Origin: CAWJMD01 sp963843835 | GTDB lineage: Bacteria; Actinomycetota; Actinomycetes; Actinomycetales; CAWJMD01 | Assembly: GCA_963843835.1 (NCBI GenBank) | Contig: CAWJMD010000008.1 | Location: 496,001-560,000, forward strand | Direction of reading: 5' to 3' | DNA: 64,000 nt | In this document: piece by piece, positions 44,361 to 53,378 of the stretch | Numbering within the stretch: position 1 is the stretch's first letter | How the letters are laid out: the number at the start of each line of letters is the position of its first letter | Notes under the pieces: model-generated | What the model was told of the DNA's origin: nothing | The model's input: only the letters and a program-made list of their open reading frames with translations | Databases searched by the model: none | Position numbers and translations under genes: made by a program

Positions 44361-45731
44361 TCAGCCGACCCGCTCCGCGCGGCCCAGGATGCCCTGGGGC
44401 CGCACGAGCAGGATCACGATCAGTAGGACGAGTGCCCCCACGTTCTTGAGCTCGGGAGACAGGACGAGCGTGCTGACCTCGATGAACACCCCGACGATGA
44501 GTGACCCGATCAGCGCTCCGAAGGCCGTGCCGAGACCGCCGAGCGTGACGGAGGCGAAGACCAGCAGGAGGATCGAGAAGCCGACCAGGAAGTTCATGCC
44601 CTGACCGAGCCCGAGCAGCACCCCGGAGAGGGCCGCCAGCGCGCCGCCGGTGACCCACACCGTGCGGATCACCCGGTCGACGTCGATACCGGACGCCGCG
44701 GCCAGAGCCGGGTTGTCGGCGACCGCTCGTGTCGCCTTGCCGATCCGCGTCCGCAGCAGGGCGATGCTCACCACGAGCAGCACGATGATCGCGAGGACCA
44801 TCGACCAGAGATCGAGCGGCCGGAGCCGGAAGATCCCGAAGTCGATGCCCTGCTGCCCGCGGTACTGGTTGAAGAACAGCGACTGCGGCCCGAAGATGCT
44901 CGAGATCGCGAAGAAGTACCTCAGCGCGAGCCCGAGGCCGATCGAGACGATCATCATGGCGATCAGGCCCGTGCCGCGCCGTCGCAACGGGGCCCAGATC
45001 GCGTAGTCCTGCAGGAGCCCCACACCGGCTCCGGCGAGGACGGCGAGCGGTGCGGCGACGAGCACCGGCAGCCCCACGACCACGTTGAAGAACCAGCCGA
45101 TCAGGGCGCCGAAGGTGATCAGCTCGCCGTGCGCGAAGTTCGTCAGGCCGGTGGTCCCGAAGATCACCGAGAGCCCGATGGCCGCGAGGGCCAGGATCAG
45201 GCCGAAACGGAGCCCCTGGACGAGCAGCTGCGGCAGCTGGTCGAGCTGGGAGGTGGTCGCCGTCCCACCCTCACCGGGCAGTGGCGCATCTCCCTCGATC
45301 AGGGGGAACGCGAGCGGCTTCACCTGGCGCGGGTTGACGACCGTGTCCGCGGGGTTGCGGTCGGGGTTGCGCAGGCTCGTGCCCTCGGGCAGCGAGTCGA
45401 CGTTGATCTCCACGGAGTAGGTACCCGGCCCGGGCACCGCGACGATGGTCTCGCCGGTGCCGTCCGTCTTGCCGGTCCCCACCTCCTCGTCACCCGAGAA
45501 GACCGTGAACTCCACGTCGGGAACGGGTTCGCGGTCGAGCCGCACGAGGACCCGGATCGACTCGCCGTCGCCGACGGCCGGGGCGCTCTCGGTGGGAGCC
45601 GGGGCGCTCTCGGTGGGGGACGGGGTGGTCGTGGCGGTGGCCGTCGACGCGCCGGCGACCATGGTCAGGAGGGCGAGGAGCAGGCCGGCGGCGAAAGCCG
45701 GGGCTCTGCGTACTCGGGTACCTGCGTGCAC
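44361..45731 (-). CDS. livH: Branched-chain amino acid ABC transporter permease LivH with exported N-terminal domain
   Basis: The C-terminal 290 residues are a standard LivH permease: FGTTGLTNFAHGELITFGA, LRRRGTGLIAMMIVSIGLGL and the coupling loop TRIGKATRAVADNPALAAASG. In front lies an unusual exported part: a signal segment (APAFAAGLLLALLTMVAGAS), a Thr/Pro/Ser spacer and an Ig-like domain (about 65-140: IRVLVRLDREPVPDVEFTVF, ETIVAVPGPGTYSVEINVDS). GTG 45731 is chosen since GGAGG lies 7 bases before it; the frame is open to 45896. Total 456 residues versus about 290-300 for typical LivH. The extra domain would face outside, where the binding lipoprotein docks. Confidence 0.9.
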   Translation of the reverse strand: MHAGTRVRRAPAFAAGLLLALLTMVAGASTATATTTPSPTESAPAPTESAPAVGDGESIRVLVRLDREPVPDVEFTVFSGDEEVGTGKTDGTGETIVAVPGPGTYSVEINVDSLPEGTSLRNPDRNPADTVVNPRQVKPLAFPLIEGDAPLPGEGGTATTSQLDQLPQLLVQGLRFGLILALAAIGLSVIFGTTGLTNFAHGELITFGALIGWFFNVVVGLPVLVAAPLAVLAGAGVGLLQDYAIWAPLRRRGTGLIAMMIVSIGLGLALRYFFAISSIFGPQSLFFNQYRGQQGIDFGIFRLRPLDLWSMVLAIIVLLVVSIALLRTRIGKATRAVADNPALAAASGIDVDRVIRTVWVTGGALAALSGVLLGLGQGMNFLVGFSILLLVFASVTLGGLGTAFGALIGSLIVGVFIEVSTLVLSPELKNVGALVLLIVILLVRPQGILGRAERVG

Positions 45732-45941
45732 TGCGGTACCTCCACGGGGAGTCGGTGGCAGGACGGCGATCGGCGACGAGGACCTACTGGCCCGTCGACG
45801 CTGATCGGGCTGGCGCGTGAGCATAGCCCGACCTTTCCACGTCCCGGTCGCTGTTTGGGTGCGGTCGGCGTGGTCGATTCGATCTTGTGACTGCACGGTT
45901 CTTCCGGCCTGGGGGGACTGGGCAGGAAATGCGCGGTGGCC

Positions 45942-45947
45942 TAGGCT
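45942..45947 (+). promoter_or_regulatory. -10 box of a leaderless GNAT gene
   Basis: TAGGCT 7 bases before GTG 45955, in the 223-base divergent gap to livH. Confidence 0.5.
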
Positions 45948-45954
45948 CCCCGCC

Positions 45955-46548
45955 GTGTCTCGTCATGTGGTGGGTGTACGCCGTGCCGGCGGGTCGGATG
46001 TTCCCGTGCTGCTGGCCCTGTTGTGCCGGGACCGGGCGGACGACGCCGCCCAGCATCCCAGGCTGAGCCGTGAGCGGGTGCTCCAGGTGATCGGGCGCCC
46101 GGACGTGCAGGTGCTGCTGGCCGAGGCCAGCGCCGGTCGAGGGACCCAGCCGGCCGTGGCCGTAGGCGTTCTCGTCCTGCGGCACGGTGAGCTGCTGCCC
46201 CTCGGCGGGCACCCGTCCGTCCACGTCGAGCAGCTGTGGGTCGACCCCGAGCACCGCCGTCGCGGCGTCGCGCGAGCGCTGCTGCGAGCGGCAGCCTGCA
46301 TCGGCGAGCAGTGGGGTCTTGAGGACGTCGTGTGCGCGGTGCCGCCGCAGGGTCGCGACGCGCACCGCTTCCTCGCACGGCTCGGCTTCGCGCCGGTCGT
46401 CACGCAGCGAGCGGTTCCCGTGGCCAGCCTGCTGCGCCGTCTGTCGGGCACGTCGGAGCCGTTGCGCCGACGCATCAGCCTGGACCAGGTCGTCATCCGC
46501 AGGCGGCGCGAACAACGGTCGGCGGCGCGTCCTAGTGTGACGGTGTGA
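45955..46548 (+). CDS. GNAT-family N-acetyltransferase
   Basis: A 197-residue protein starting at GTG 45955 (VSRHVVGVRRAGG). The acetyl-CoA site is visible in VEQLWVDPEHRRRGVARALLRAA and the C-terminal motif in DAHRFLARLGFAPV. Substrate unknown. The end is basic (RRRREQRSAARPSVTV) and overlaps the polA start. TAGGCT 7 bases upstream indicates a leaderless start; the frame is open to 45817, but that part is before the promoter. Confidence 0.85.
   Translation: MSRHVVGVRRAGGSDVPVLLALLCRDRADDAAQHPRLSRERVLQVIGRPDVQVLLAEASAGRGTQPAVAVGVLVLRHGELLPLGGHPSVHVEQLWVDPEHRRRGVARALLRAAACIGEQWGLEDVVCAVPPQGRDAHRFLARLGFAPVVTQRAVPVASLLRRLSGTSEPLRRRISLDQVVIRRRREQRSAARPSVTV
46533..46538 (+). promoter_or_regulatory. 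-10 box of the leaderless polA transcript
   Basis: TAGTGT, 6 bases before the polA GTG, inside the last codons of the GNAT gene. Confidence 0.5.
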
Positions 46549-49280
46549 CCGCAGCCGCCACCCAGACCTCTGCCGTTCCGACCGCCTCGCCCCGACGGCT
46601 CCTGCTCGTCGACGGGCACTCGCTCGCGTACCGCGCGTTCTTCGCGCTCCCGGTCGAGAACTTCTCGACCACCACCGGGCAGTCCACCAACGCGGTCTAC
46701 GGGTTCACCTCCATGCTCATCAACGTGCTCCGCGACGAGCAGCCGACGCACCTCGCCGTCGCGTTCGACGTGTCGCGGCAGACGTTCCGGTCCGAGCAGT
46801 ACGCCGCGTACAAGGCCAACCGCTCCACGAGCCCTGACGAGTTCCGTGGGCAGGTCGACCTCGTGAAGGAGGTCCTCGCCGCCCTCCGGATCACGACGGT
46901 CGAGAAAGACGGCTACGAGGCCGACGACGTGATCGCGACGCTCACCACCCAGGCCCTGGCACAGGGCTTCGAGGTCCTCGTCTGCTCCGGAGACCGTGAC
47001 GCGCTGCAGCTGGTCACGGACCGCTCGACCCTGCTGTACCCGGTGCGCGGCGTCTCCGAGCTGACGCGCATGACTCCTCAGGCGGTGCAGGACAAGTACG
47101 GCATCCCTCCCGACCTGTACCCCGACCTGGCCGCGCTGGTCGGTGAGACCAGCGACAACCTGCCGGGGATCCCCGGGGTGGGACCGAAGACCGCCGCCAA
47201 GTGGATCACCACGTACGGCGACCTGGACGGCATCGTGGCCGACGTCGACGCCATCGGCGGCAAGGCCGGGCAGAGCCTGCGGGAGCACCTGGCCCAGGTG
47301 CTGATGAACCGGCGCCTCAACGCCCTGGTCTGCGACGTCGACCTCCCGGTCACACCGGACGACCTGTCCGTGCGCGCCTGGGACCGCGACGAGGTCCACC
47401 AGGTGTTCGACGGGCTCGAGTTCAGGGTGCTCCGCGAGCGCCTCTTCGAGACCCTGACCACGCCTGAGCCCGAGGCCGAGGGCGGCTTCGAGGTCGAGCT
47501 GGCCCGCCCGGTCGGCGACGCCGTGGGGGAGTGGTTGGGGACGAACGCCTCCGGCACGACGGGCATCTCCGTCGTGGGCGACCTGCGCGTCCTGGGTCGC
47601 GCCACCGGGCTGGCCCTGACGGGGGCGGACGACGCGAGCGCGTGGTTCGACCTCGACGCCACCGACCCGGACCCGCTCGGGCACGGCCTCCTGGCCGCCT
47701 GGCTGTCGGACCCGTCGCGCCCCAAGGTGCTCCACGACGCCAAACCCGCGCTGCACGCGCTGGCCGCACGCGACCTCGCCGTGGCCGGCGTCGTGAGCGA
47801 CACCGCCCTCGCGGCGTACCTGAGCCGACCCGACCAGCGTTCCTACGACCTCGCGGACCTGTCGGTCCGACACCTCCAGCGCGACCTGCGCGTCGGGCCG
47901 GAGGCCGAGACGGGCGACGCGGCGGCGGGCGGCGGCGACCAGCTCGCCCTCGACACCGGCGACGGCCCGGACGTCGGCCGGGAGGCGGCGGTGCGTGCCG
48001 CCGCCGTGCTGGAGCTCAGTGCGGTGCTCGACCAGGAACTGGCCGACCGCGGGGGCCGGCGGCTGATGCAGGAGGTCGAGCTGCCGCTGGTGCACGTGCT
48101 GGCCCGGATGGAGGCGACCGGTGTCGCCGCGTCGACGGAGGTGCTGGACGGGCTGGCGACGGACTTCGACGACGGGGTGCGCCAGGCGGCTCAGGACGCG
48201 TACGCGGCGATCGGCCGCGAGGTGAACCTCGGCAGCCCGAAGCAGCTGCAGGAGGTGCTCTTCGACCAGCTGGAGATGCCGAAGACCAAGCGGATCAAGA
48301 CCGGCTGGTCGACCGACGCCGAGTCGCTCGCCGACCTGCTGGTGAAGACCGAGCACCCGTTCCTGCAGCACCTGCTGGAGCACCGCGACGTGATCCGGCT
48401 CCGGCAGACCGTCGAGGGTCTGCGCAAGACGGTCGCCCCCGACGGCCGCATCCACACCACGTACGTCCAGACGATCGCGGCGACGGGGCGGCTCTCGTCC
48501 GTGGAGCCGAACCTGCAGAACATCCCGATCCGCACCGAGGCCGGACGGCAGATCCGCCGCTCGTTCGTCGTCGGCCCCGGCTACGAGACCCTGCTCACCG
48601 CGGACTACAGCCAGATCGAGATGCGGATCATGGCCCACCTGTCCGGTGACGAGGGACTGATCGAGGCGTTCCGGTCGGGGGAGGACCTTCACTCGTTCGT
48701 GGGCTCGCGGGTGTTCTCCGTACCGCCGGCCGAGGTGACCTCGGCGATGAGGTCGAAGATCAAGGCCATGTCCTACGGGCTGGCGTACGGGCTGAGTGCG
48801 TTCGGGCTCTCGAAGCAGCTGCGCATCGACGTCGACGAGGCCCGTGGCCTGATGGACGAGTACTTCGACCGGTTCGGGGGTGTGCGCGACTACCTGCGCG
48901 GGGTGGTCGACGAGGCCCGGCGTGACGGGTACACCGCGACCATCATGGGTCGGCGCCGCTACCTTCCCGACCTGACGAGCGACAACCGGCAGCGGCGAGA
49001 GGGCGCCGAGCGGATGGCACTCAATGCGCCGATCCAGGGGTCGGCCGCCGACATCATCAAGCTGGCCATGCTGCGTGTCGACGCCGCGCTGCGCGAGGCG
49101 GGTCTGGGTTCCCGGATGCTCCTGCAGGTCCACGACGAGCTGGTGCTGGAGGTCGCGCCGGGTGAGCGCGAGGCCGTCGAGTCCCTCGTCCGGACGCAGA
49201 TGGCGTCAGCGGCCGACCTGGCGGTCCCGCTCGAGGTGTCCGTGGGGCTCGGCTCGAGCTGGGACGAGGCCGGTCACTGA
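46545..49280 (+). CDS. polA: DNA polymerase I
   Basis: Fills gaps and removes RNA primers. The 911-residue protein has an N-terminal 5'-3' exonuclease (LLLVDGHSLAYRAFFALP, YEADDVIATL, CSGDRDALQLV, GVKT-like GVGPKTAAKW), a central 3'-5' exonuclease-like domain without its usual acidic residues (as in other actinobacteria, so no proofreading), and the polymerase domain with motif A ADYSQIEMRIMAHLSGD (about 686), motif B RSKIKAMSYGLAYG and motif C QVHDELVLEV (about 862). GTG 46545 has TAGTGT 6 bases upstream (leaderless). Position before rpsA follows the actinobacterial order, though rml genes intervene. Confidence 0.96.
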   Translation: MTAAATQTSAVPTASPRRLLLVDGHSLAYRAFFALPVENFSTTTGQSTNAVYGFTSMLINVLRDEQPTHLAVAFDVSRQTFRSEQYAAYKANRSTSPDEFRGQVDLVKEVLAALRITTVEKDGYEADDVIATLTTQALAQGFEVLVCSGDRDALQLVTDRSTLLYPVRGVSELTRMTPQAVQDKYGIPPDLYPDLAALVGETSDNLPGIPGVGPKTAAKWITTYGDLDGIVADVDAIGGKAGQSLREHLAQVLMNRRLNALVCDVDLPVTPDDLSVRAWDRDEVHQVFDGLEFRVLRERLFETLTTPEPEAEGGFEVELARPVGDAVGEWLGTNASGTTGISVVGDLRVLGRATGLALTGADDASAWFDLDATDPDPLGHGLLAAWLSDPSRPKVLHDAKPALHALAARDLAVAGVVSDTALAAYLSRPDQRSYDLADLSVRHLQRDLRVGPEAETGDAAAGGGDQLALDTGDGPDVGREAAVRAAAVLELSAVLDQELADRGGRRLMQEVELPLVHVLARMEATGVAASTEVLDGLATDFDDGVRQAAQDAYAAIGREVNLGSPKQLQEVLFDQLEMPKTKRIKTGWSTDAESLADLLVKTEHPFLQHLLEHRDVIRLRQTVEGLRKTVAPDGRIHTTYVQTIAATGRLSSVEPNLQNIPIRTEAGRQIRRSFVVGPGYETLLTADYSQIEMRIMAHLSGDEGLIEAFRSGEDLHSFVGSRVFSVPPAEVTSAMRSKIKAMSYGLAYGLSAFGLSKQLRIDVDEARGLMDEYFDRFGGVRDYLRGVVDEARRDGYTATIMGRRRYLPDLTSDNRQRREGAERMALNAPIQGSAADIIKLAMLRVDAALREAGLGSRMLLQVHDELVLEVAPGEREAVESLVRTQMASAADLAVPLEVSVGLGSSWDEAGH

Positions 49281-49352
49281 CGATGGCGTGCCGGTGCCTG
49301 CGTTGCGGCGAGTGGCGGGTGCGGACGACGTCCGAGTGCGAGGATGCCGCCC

Positions 49353-50336
49353 ATGACGAGGCTCTTGGTCACCGGCGGAGCCGGCTTCATCGGCAGCCAC
49401 TACGTCCGCTCGGTGCTGGCCGGTGACTACGGCGACGCGCCCGAGTCGGTGACGGTTCTCGACAAGCTCACCTACTCGGGCAACGTCGCCAACCTGGCAC
49501 CGCTGGAAGGCGACCCACGGCTGCGCCTCGTCGTCGGGGACATCGGCGACCCGCAGGTGTGCGACGAGCTGGTCTCCGCGGCGGACGCCGTGGTGCACTT
49601 CGCGGCCGAGTCGCACGTTGACCGGTCGATCCTCAGCGCGCAGGACTTCGTGGTCACCAACGCCGTCGGCACGCAGACGCTCCTCGACGCGGCGGTGCGT
49701 CACGCCATCCCGCGGTTCGTCCACGTCTCGACCGACGAGGTGTACGGGTCGATCGCGGAGGGGTCCTGGTCGGAGACGCACCCGCTCGTCCCCAACAGCC
49801 CCTACGCCGCCTCGAAGGCCGCGAGCGACCTGCTCGCGCTGGCGTGCGCCCGCACCCACGGGCTGCCGGTGATGGTGACGCGGTGCTCCAACAACTACGG
49901 CCCGTACCAGTTCCCCGAGAAGGTGATCCCGCTCTTCGTCACCAACCTGCTCGACGGTGGTGACGTGCCGCTCTACGGGGACGGCCTCAACGTGCGCGAC
50001 TGGCTCCACGTCGACGACCACTGCCGGGGCATCCACCTCGTCCTCCAGGGCGGCCGGCCGGGTGAGGTGTACAACATCGGCGGCGGGACGGAGCTGACGA
50101 ACAAGGAGCTGACCGGGCTGCTCCTCGAGGCTCTCGGCGCGGGCTGGGAGCGGGTCACCCCGGTCGAGGACCGAAAGGCGCATGACCGGCGGTACTCCGT
50201 CGACATCACGAAGATCCGCACCGAGCTGGGCTACGAACCGCGAGTCCCCTTCTCGGAAGGGCTGTCTCGCACGATCGAGTGGTACCGCGAGCGCAGGGAC
50301 TGGTGGGAGCCCCTCAAGTCGCGGGCGCACCTCTGA
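49353..50336 (+). CDS. rmlB: dTDP-glucose 4,6-dehydratase
   Basis: Second step of dTDP-L-rhamnose synthesis. The 327-residue SDR starts MTRLLVTGGAGFIGSHYVRS (NAD motif), has VVHFAAESHVDRSI, the catalytic VSTDEVYG and SPYAASKAASD (Tyr-x3-Lys), RCSNNYGPYQFPEKVIPL and NVRDWLHVDDHCRGI. ATG 49353 rather than 49344 is chosen because GAGGAT lies 7 bases before it and the motif then starts as in relatives. The 3' end overlaps the convergent rmlC by 23 bases. Confidence 0.95.
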   Translation: MTRLLVTGGAGFIGSHYVRSVLAGDYGDAPESVTVLDKLTYSGNVANLAPLEGDPRLRLVVGDIGDPQVCDELVSAADAVVHFAAESHVDRSILSAQDFVVTNAVGTQTLLDAAVRHAIPRFVHVSTDEVYGSIAEGSWSETHPLVPNSPYAASKAASDLLALACARTHGLPVMVTRCSNNYGPYQFPEKVIPLFVTNLLDGGDVPLYGDGLNVRDWLHVDDHCRGIHLVLQGGRPGEVYNIGGGTELTNKELTGLLLEALGAGWERVTPVEDRKAHDRRYSVDITKIRTELGYEPRVPFSEGLSRTIEWYRERRDWWEPLKSRAHL

Positions 50337-50931
50337 GGTCGTCGAGCGACTCCAGCGTCGGCAGTACGCCGGCGCGGCGGGCATCGTCCAGGGTGGGCGC
50401 CGCCTCGTCCTTGGGTGAGAGCTGGAACCGCAGGGCGGCCCCGTCCAGGGCGTGGGTCGGCCACGAGACACCCAGCTGGGTGTCGAAAGGGTTCACTCCG
50501 CGGTCGTGGGTGGGGGAGTACGTGCTCGAGCACAGGTAGACGACGGCGGAGTCCGGTGCGAGAGAGACGAAGCCGTGGCCTAGGCCTTCCGCCAGGTAGA
50601 CGCAGCGTCGTGTGACGGCGTCGAGCTGGACGCCTGTCCACTCACCGAACGTCGGCGACCCGACACGCAGGTCGACGACGACGTCGAAGACGGCCCCGGA
50701 GACGCAGGTGACGTACTTGGCCTGGCCGGGAGGGACGTCGGTGTAGTGGATGCCACGCACCACGCCCACGTCGGAGACCGAGCAGTTCGCCTGTTGCACG
50801 TCCAGTGGGTGGCCAGCGGCCCGGGCGAGCTCCGGGCCGCGGAACCACTCGAGGAAGAGTCCACGATCGTCGGGGTGCTGGTCGGGCGTGAAGACCCAGG
50901 ATCCGGCGATCGGCAAGGGTTCGAGCGGCAT
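50314..50931 (-). CDS. rmlC: dTDP-4-dehydrorhamnose 3,5-epimerase
   Basis: Third step of the rhamnose pathway. The 205-residue cupin has DDRGLFLEWFRG, the catalytic His in VVRGIHYTDVPPGQAKYV, VFDVVVDLRVGSPTFG and VYLAEGLGHGFVSLAPDS with a conserved later Tyr (TYSPTHDRGVNPFD). ATG 50931 has GAGGAG at the right distance. It lies convergent to rmlB and divergent to rmlD, an uncommon arrangement for the pathway. Confidence 0.94.
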   Translation of the reverse strand: MPLEPLPIAGSWVFTPDQHPDDRGLFLEWFRGPELARAAGHPLDVQQANCSVSDVGVVRGIHYTDVPPGQAKYVTCVSGAVFDVVVDLRVGSPTFGEWTGVQLDAVTRRCVYLAEGLGHGFVSLAPDSAVVYLCSSTYSPTHDRGVNPFDTQLGVSWPTHALDGAALRFQLSPKDEAAPTLDDARRAGVLPTLESLDDLRGAPAT

Positions 50932-50986
50932 GTCGTGCTCCTCCGTGGGCTCGCGCAACCCTACCTTCGCCCCCGTTCGCGTCGAG

Positions 50987-50992
50987 TACGGT
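50987..50992 (+). promoter_or_regulatory. -10 box of the leaderless rmlD transcript
   Basis: TACGGT, 7 bases before the rmlD GTG. Confidence 0.5.
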
Positions 50993-50999
50993 TTCGCAC

Positions 51000-51857
51000 G
51001 TGAAGTGGTCAGTGGTGGGGGCGTCGGGGATGCTCGGCTCGGACGTCGTCGAGGAGCTGACGGTGCGGGGCCACGAGGTCAGCACGGTGTCGCGGGGCAC
51101 CGCCGACCTCTACGACGCCGAAACTCTCGGCCGGCGGCTGGCCGGGGACGGCGTCGCGGTCGTCGTGAACTGCGCCGGATGGACGGACGTCGACGGGGCG
51201 GAGACCCACGAGGCGGAGGCCTTCGCCGCCAACGCGCTGCTACCGGAGGCCCTGGCCCGAGCGTGTCGCCTGGCCGGCACGCGCCTGGTGCACATCTCGA
51301 CCGACTACGTCTTCTCCGGCGCGTCGTCCGTGCCCTACGCGGTGGAGGACCCGGTCGGACCCGTGTCGGCGTACGGCCGGACGAAACTCGCTGGGGAGTG
51401 GGCGGTCCGGTCGGGTGGCGCCGAGAACCTCGTGGTGCGTACCGCATGGCTCTACGGCGCCTCGGGGAGGTGCTTCCCCCGGACGATCGCGGCCGCGGCC
51501 CGGACCCGCGACCACCTGGACGTCGTCGACGACCAGGTCGGGCAGCCGACGTGGACGCGTGACGTGGCGTCCGTCATCGCCCGGTTGGCGGAGGCCGGTG
51601 CCGACGGAGGGACGTACCACGCCACCTCCGGCGGAGAGACGTCGTGGCACGGCTTCGCGCGGGCCGTGGTCTCCTCGGCGGGACGTGACCCTGAGATGGT
51701 GAGGGCTGTTGGCAGCGAAGCCTTCCCGCGCGCTGCGTCACGACCGGCCTACTCCGTCCTCGACCACGCCTCGCTCGCCTCGGCGGGCGCTGGGGCGATC
51801 GGCCCGTGGGAGGAGCGCTGGCGCGTGGCGGCAGCCTCCGTGCTGGGCGCCGGGTGA
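51000..51857 (+). CDS. rmlD: dTDP-4-dehydrorhamnose reductase
   Basis: Last step, giving dTDP-L-rhamnose for cell-envelope glycans (in mycobacteria the peptidoglycan-arabinogalactan linker). The 285-residue SDR has VVGASGMLGSDVVEEL, NCAGWTDVDGAE, LVHISTDYVFSG and the catalytic AYGRTKLAGEWAV, followed by VVRTAWLYGASG. GTG 51000 is leaderless (TACGGT). It is divergent from rmlC by 68 bases. Confidence 0.93.
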   Translation: MKWSVVGASGMLGSDVVEELTVRGHEVSTVSRGTADLYDAETLGRRLAGDGVAVVVNCAGWTDVDGAETHEAEAFAANALLPEALARACRLAGTRLVHISTDYVFSGASSVPYAVEDPVGPVSAYGRTKLAGEWAVRSGGAENLVVRTAWLYGASGRCFPRTIAAAARTRDHLDVVDDQVGQPTWTRDVASVIARLAEAGADGGTYHATSGGETSWHGFARAVVSSAGRDPEMVRAVGSEAFPRAASRPAYSVLDHASLASAGAGAIGPWEERWRVAAASVLGAG

Positions 51858-51863
51858 CCGCGA

Positions 51864-52208
51864 TCACGCCCCCACCTTGCCGCCGATGCCCACCTCGTTG
51901 CCGTCGGGGTCGCGGTAGACGACCTTGCGCACGCCGTTCTCGTAGGTCTCCTGGGACGAAGCCATGAGCCCTCGCTCGGCGATGCCGTGCACCCTCTCGT
52001 CGAGATGGTCGACGAACAGGGTGTGCATCGCGCTCCCGGCCCGATCGGGCAGCACCGCGATGTACAGGAACCGGTGGTCGGCCAGCTCCCACACCGCCTC
52101 CGTCGCGTTGGGGCAGAACGAGGGTCCGGTGCCGAGCAGCTGCTGGTACCACGCCAGGGCCCGCTGCAGGTCGCTCACCGGCAGCCCGGCGAACAGGTCG
52201 ATCGTCAT
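51864..52208 (-). CDS. VOC-superfamily (glyoxalase/dioxygenase-fold) protein
   Basis: A 114-residue single-domain protein starting MTIDLFAGLPVSDLQRALAW with the typical ending VRKVVYRDPDGNEVGIG. Two beta-alpha-beta-beta-beta modules are apparent. VOC proteins bind a metal and catalyse varied reactions or sequester drugs; the specific role is unknown. It is convergent with rmlD with a 6-base gap and follows rmlA on the minus strand. Confidence 0.85.
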   Translation of the reverse strand: MTIDLFAGLPVSDLQRALAWYQQLLGTGPSFCPNATEAVWELADHRFLYIAVLPDRAGSAMHTLFVDHLDERVHGIAERGLMASSQETYENGVRKVVYRDPDGNEVGIGGKVGA

Positions 52209-52266
52209 CGTGTCACGCTAGCGCCGTCGATGCCGGCCCGACCTCGAACACGGACACGTGGTGCCG

Positions 52267-53136
52267 TCAGCGTCCCCGGCGTAGGAGGTCGAGGAGGTAG
52301 TCCCCGTAGCCGCTCTTGCTGAGCGCCGCGGCCCGTTCGGCCAGGTCGTCGTCCGAGATGAAGCCGCGTCGCCAGGCGACCTCCTCAGGGCAGCCGATCT
52401 TGAGGCCCTGCCGGGCCTCGAGGGTCTGCACGTACTGGCCGGCATCGAGGAGGGTCTGGAAGGTCCCCGTGTCGAGCCAGGCGGTCCCTCGTGGCAGCAC
52501 CTCCACCTGGAGCCGCCCCTGCTCCAGGTACGTGCGGTTGATGTCGGTGATCTCCAGCTCGCCACGAGCCGACGGCACCAGCCCCGCAGCCATCGGCACG
52601 ACGTCGGAGCCGTAGATGTAGAGACCGGGCACCGCCCAGTTGCTCCGGGGCTGCGCGGGCTTCTCCTCCAGGGACACGGCACGCCCGTCCGCGTCGAAGT
52701 CGACGACGCCGTAGGCCGTCGGGTCCTGCACCCAGTAGGCGAAGATCGCGCCCCCGTCGATGGTCGCGAACCGCTCGAGCTGGGTGCCGAGCCCTGGCCC
52801 GTAGAAGATGTTGTCGCCGAGAACGAGGGCGACCGGATCCGTCCCGACGAAGTCCGCCCCGATGACGAAGGCCTGGGCGATGCCCTCCGGCTTCGGCTGC
52901 TCCGCGTAGGAGATCGCGATGCCGAACTGCGACCCGTCCCCGAGCAGCCGCTGGAACTGTGCGGCCTCGTGCGGGGTGGTGACCACGAGGACGTCGCGGA
53001 TGCCGGCCAGCATGAGGGTCGAGAGCGGGTAGTAGACCATCGGCTTGTCGAAGACAGGGACCAGCTGCTTGCTGACCGCCTGGGTGACGGGGTGCAGGCG
53101 CGTGCCGGTGCCGCCGGCCAAGAGGATTCCCCGCAT
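52267..53136 (-). CDS. rmlA: Glucose-1-phosphate thymidylyltransferase
   Basis: First step of the rhamnose pathway, making dTDP-glucose. The 289-residue protein has GGTGTRLHPVT and KQLVPVFDKPMVYYPLSTLM, ALVLGDNIFYG, VSLEEKP and GTAWLDTGTFQTLLDAGQYV. ATG 53136 (MRGILLAGGTG) is the family start; the frame is open to 53298 without support. It is read opposite to rmlB and rmlD, so the four pathway genes form at least three transcripts. Confidence 0.95.
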   Translation of the reverse strand: MRGILLAGGTGTRLHPVTQAVSKQLVPVFDKPMVYYPLSTLMLAGIRDVLVVTTPHEAAQFQRLLGDGSQFGIAISYAEQPKPEGIAQAFVIGADFVGTDPVALVLGDNIFYGPGLGTQLERFATIDGGAIFAYWVQDPTAYGVVDFDADGRAVSLEEKPAQPRSNWAVPGLYIYGSDVVPMAAGLVPSARGELEITDINRTYLEQGRLQVEVLPRGTAWLDTGTFQTLLDAGQYVQTLEARQGLKIGCPEEVAWRRGFISDDDLAERAAALSKSGYGDYLLDLLRRGR

Positions 53137-53378
53137 GCGTGGCTGTCTACCACACGGGCAGCGGTCGCTCCGGTGGTTTCCACGCGCCCGCCACCGGGTG
53201 CCCCGTTGACTCCCGCAGGGTGACCCCGGACGGTGGAGTTGGGGCGAAAGGGGCCGGCGGCGCGGGCTCGGAACCCACATGGGCGAACGAGCAGACACGC
53301 TTAGTTACTCACTGGTAGAACTCCGCCTGGCCGAGAGGTCACGGGGCGAGGTCGTCGCGCCGCAGCACTCACGATGGG

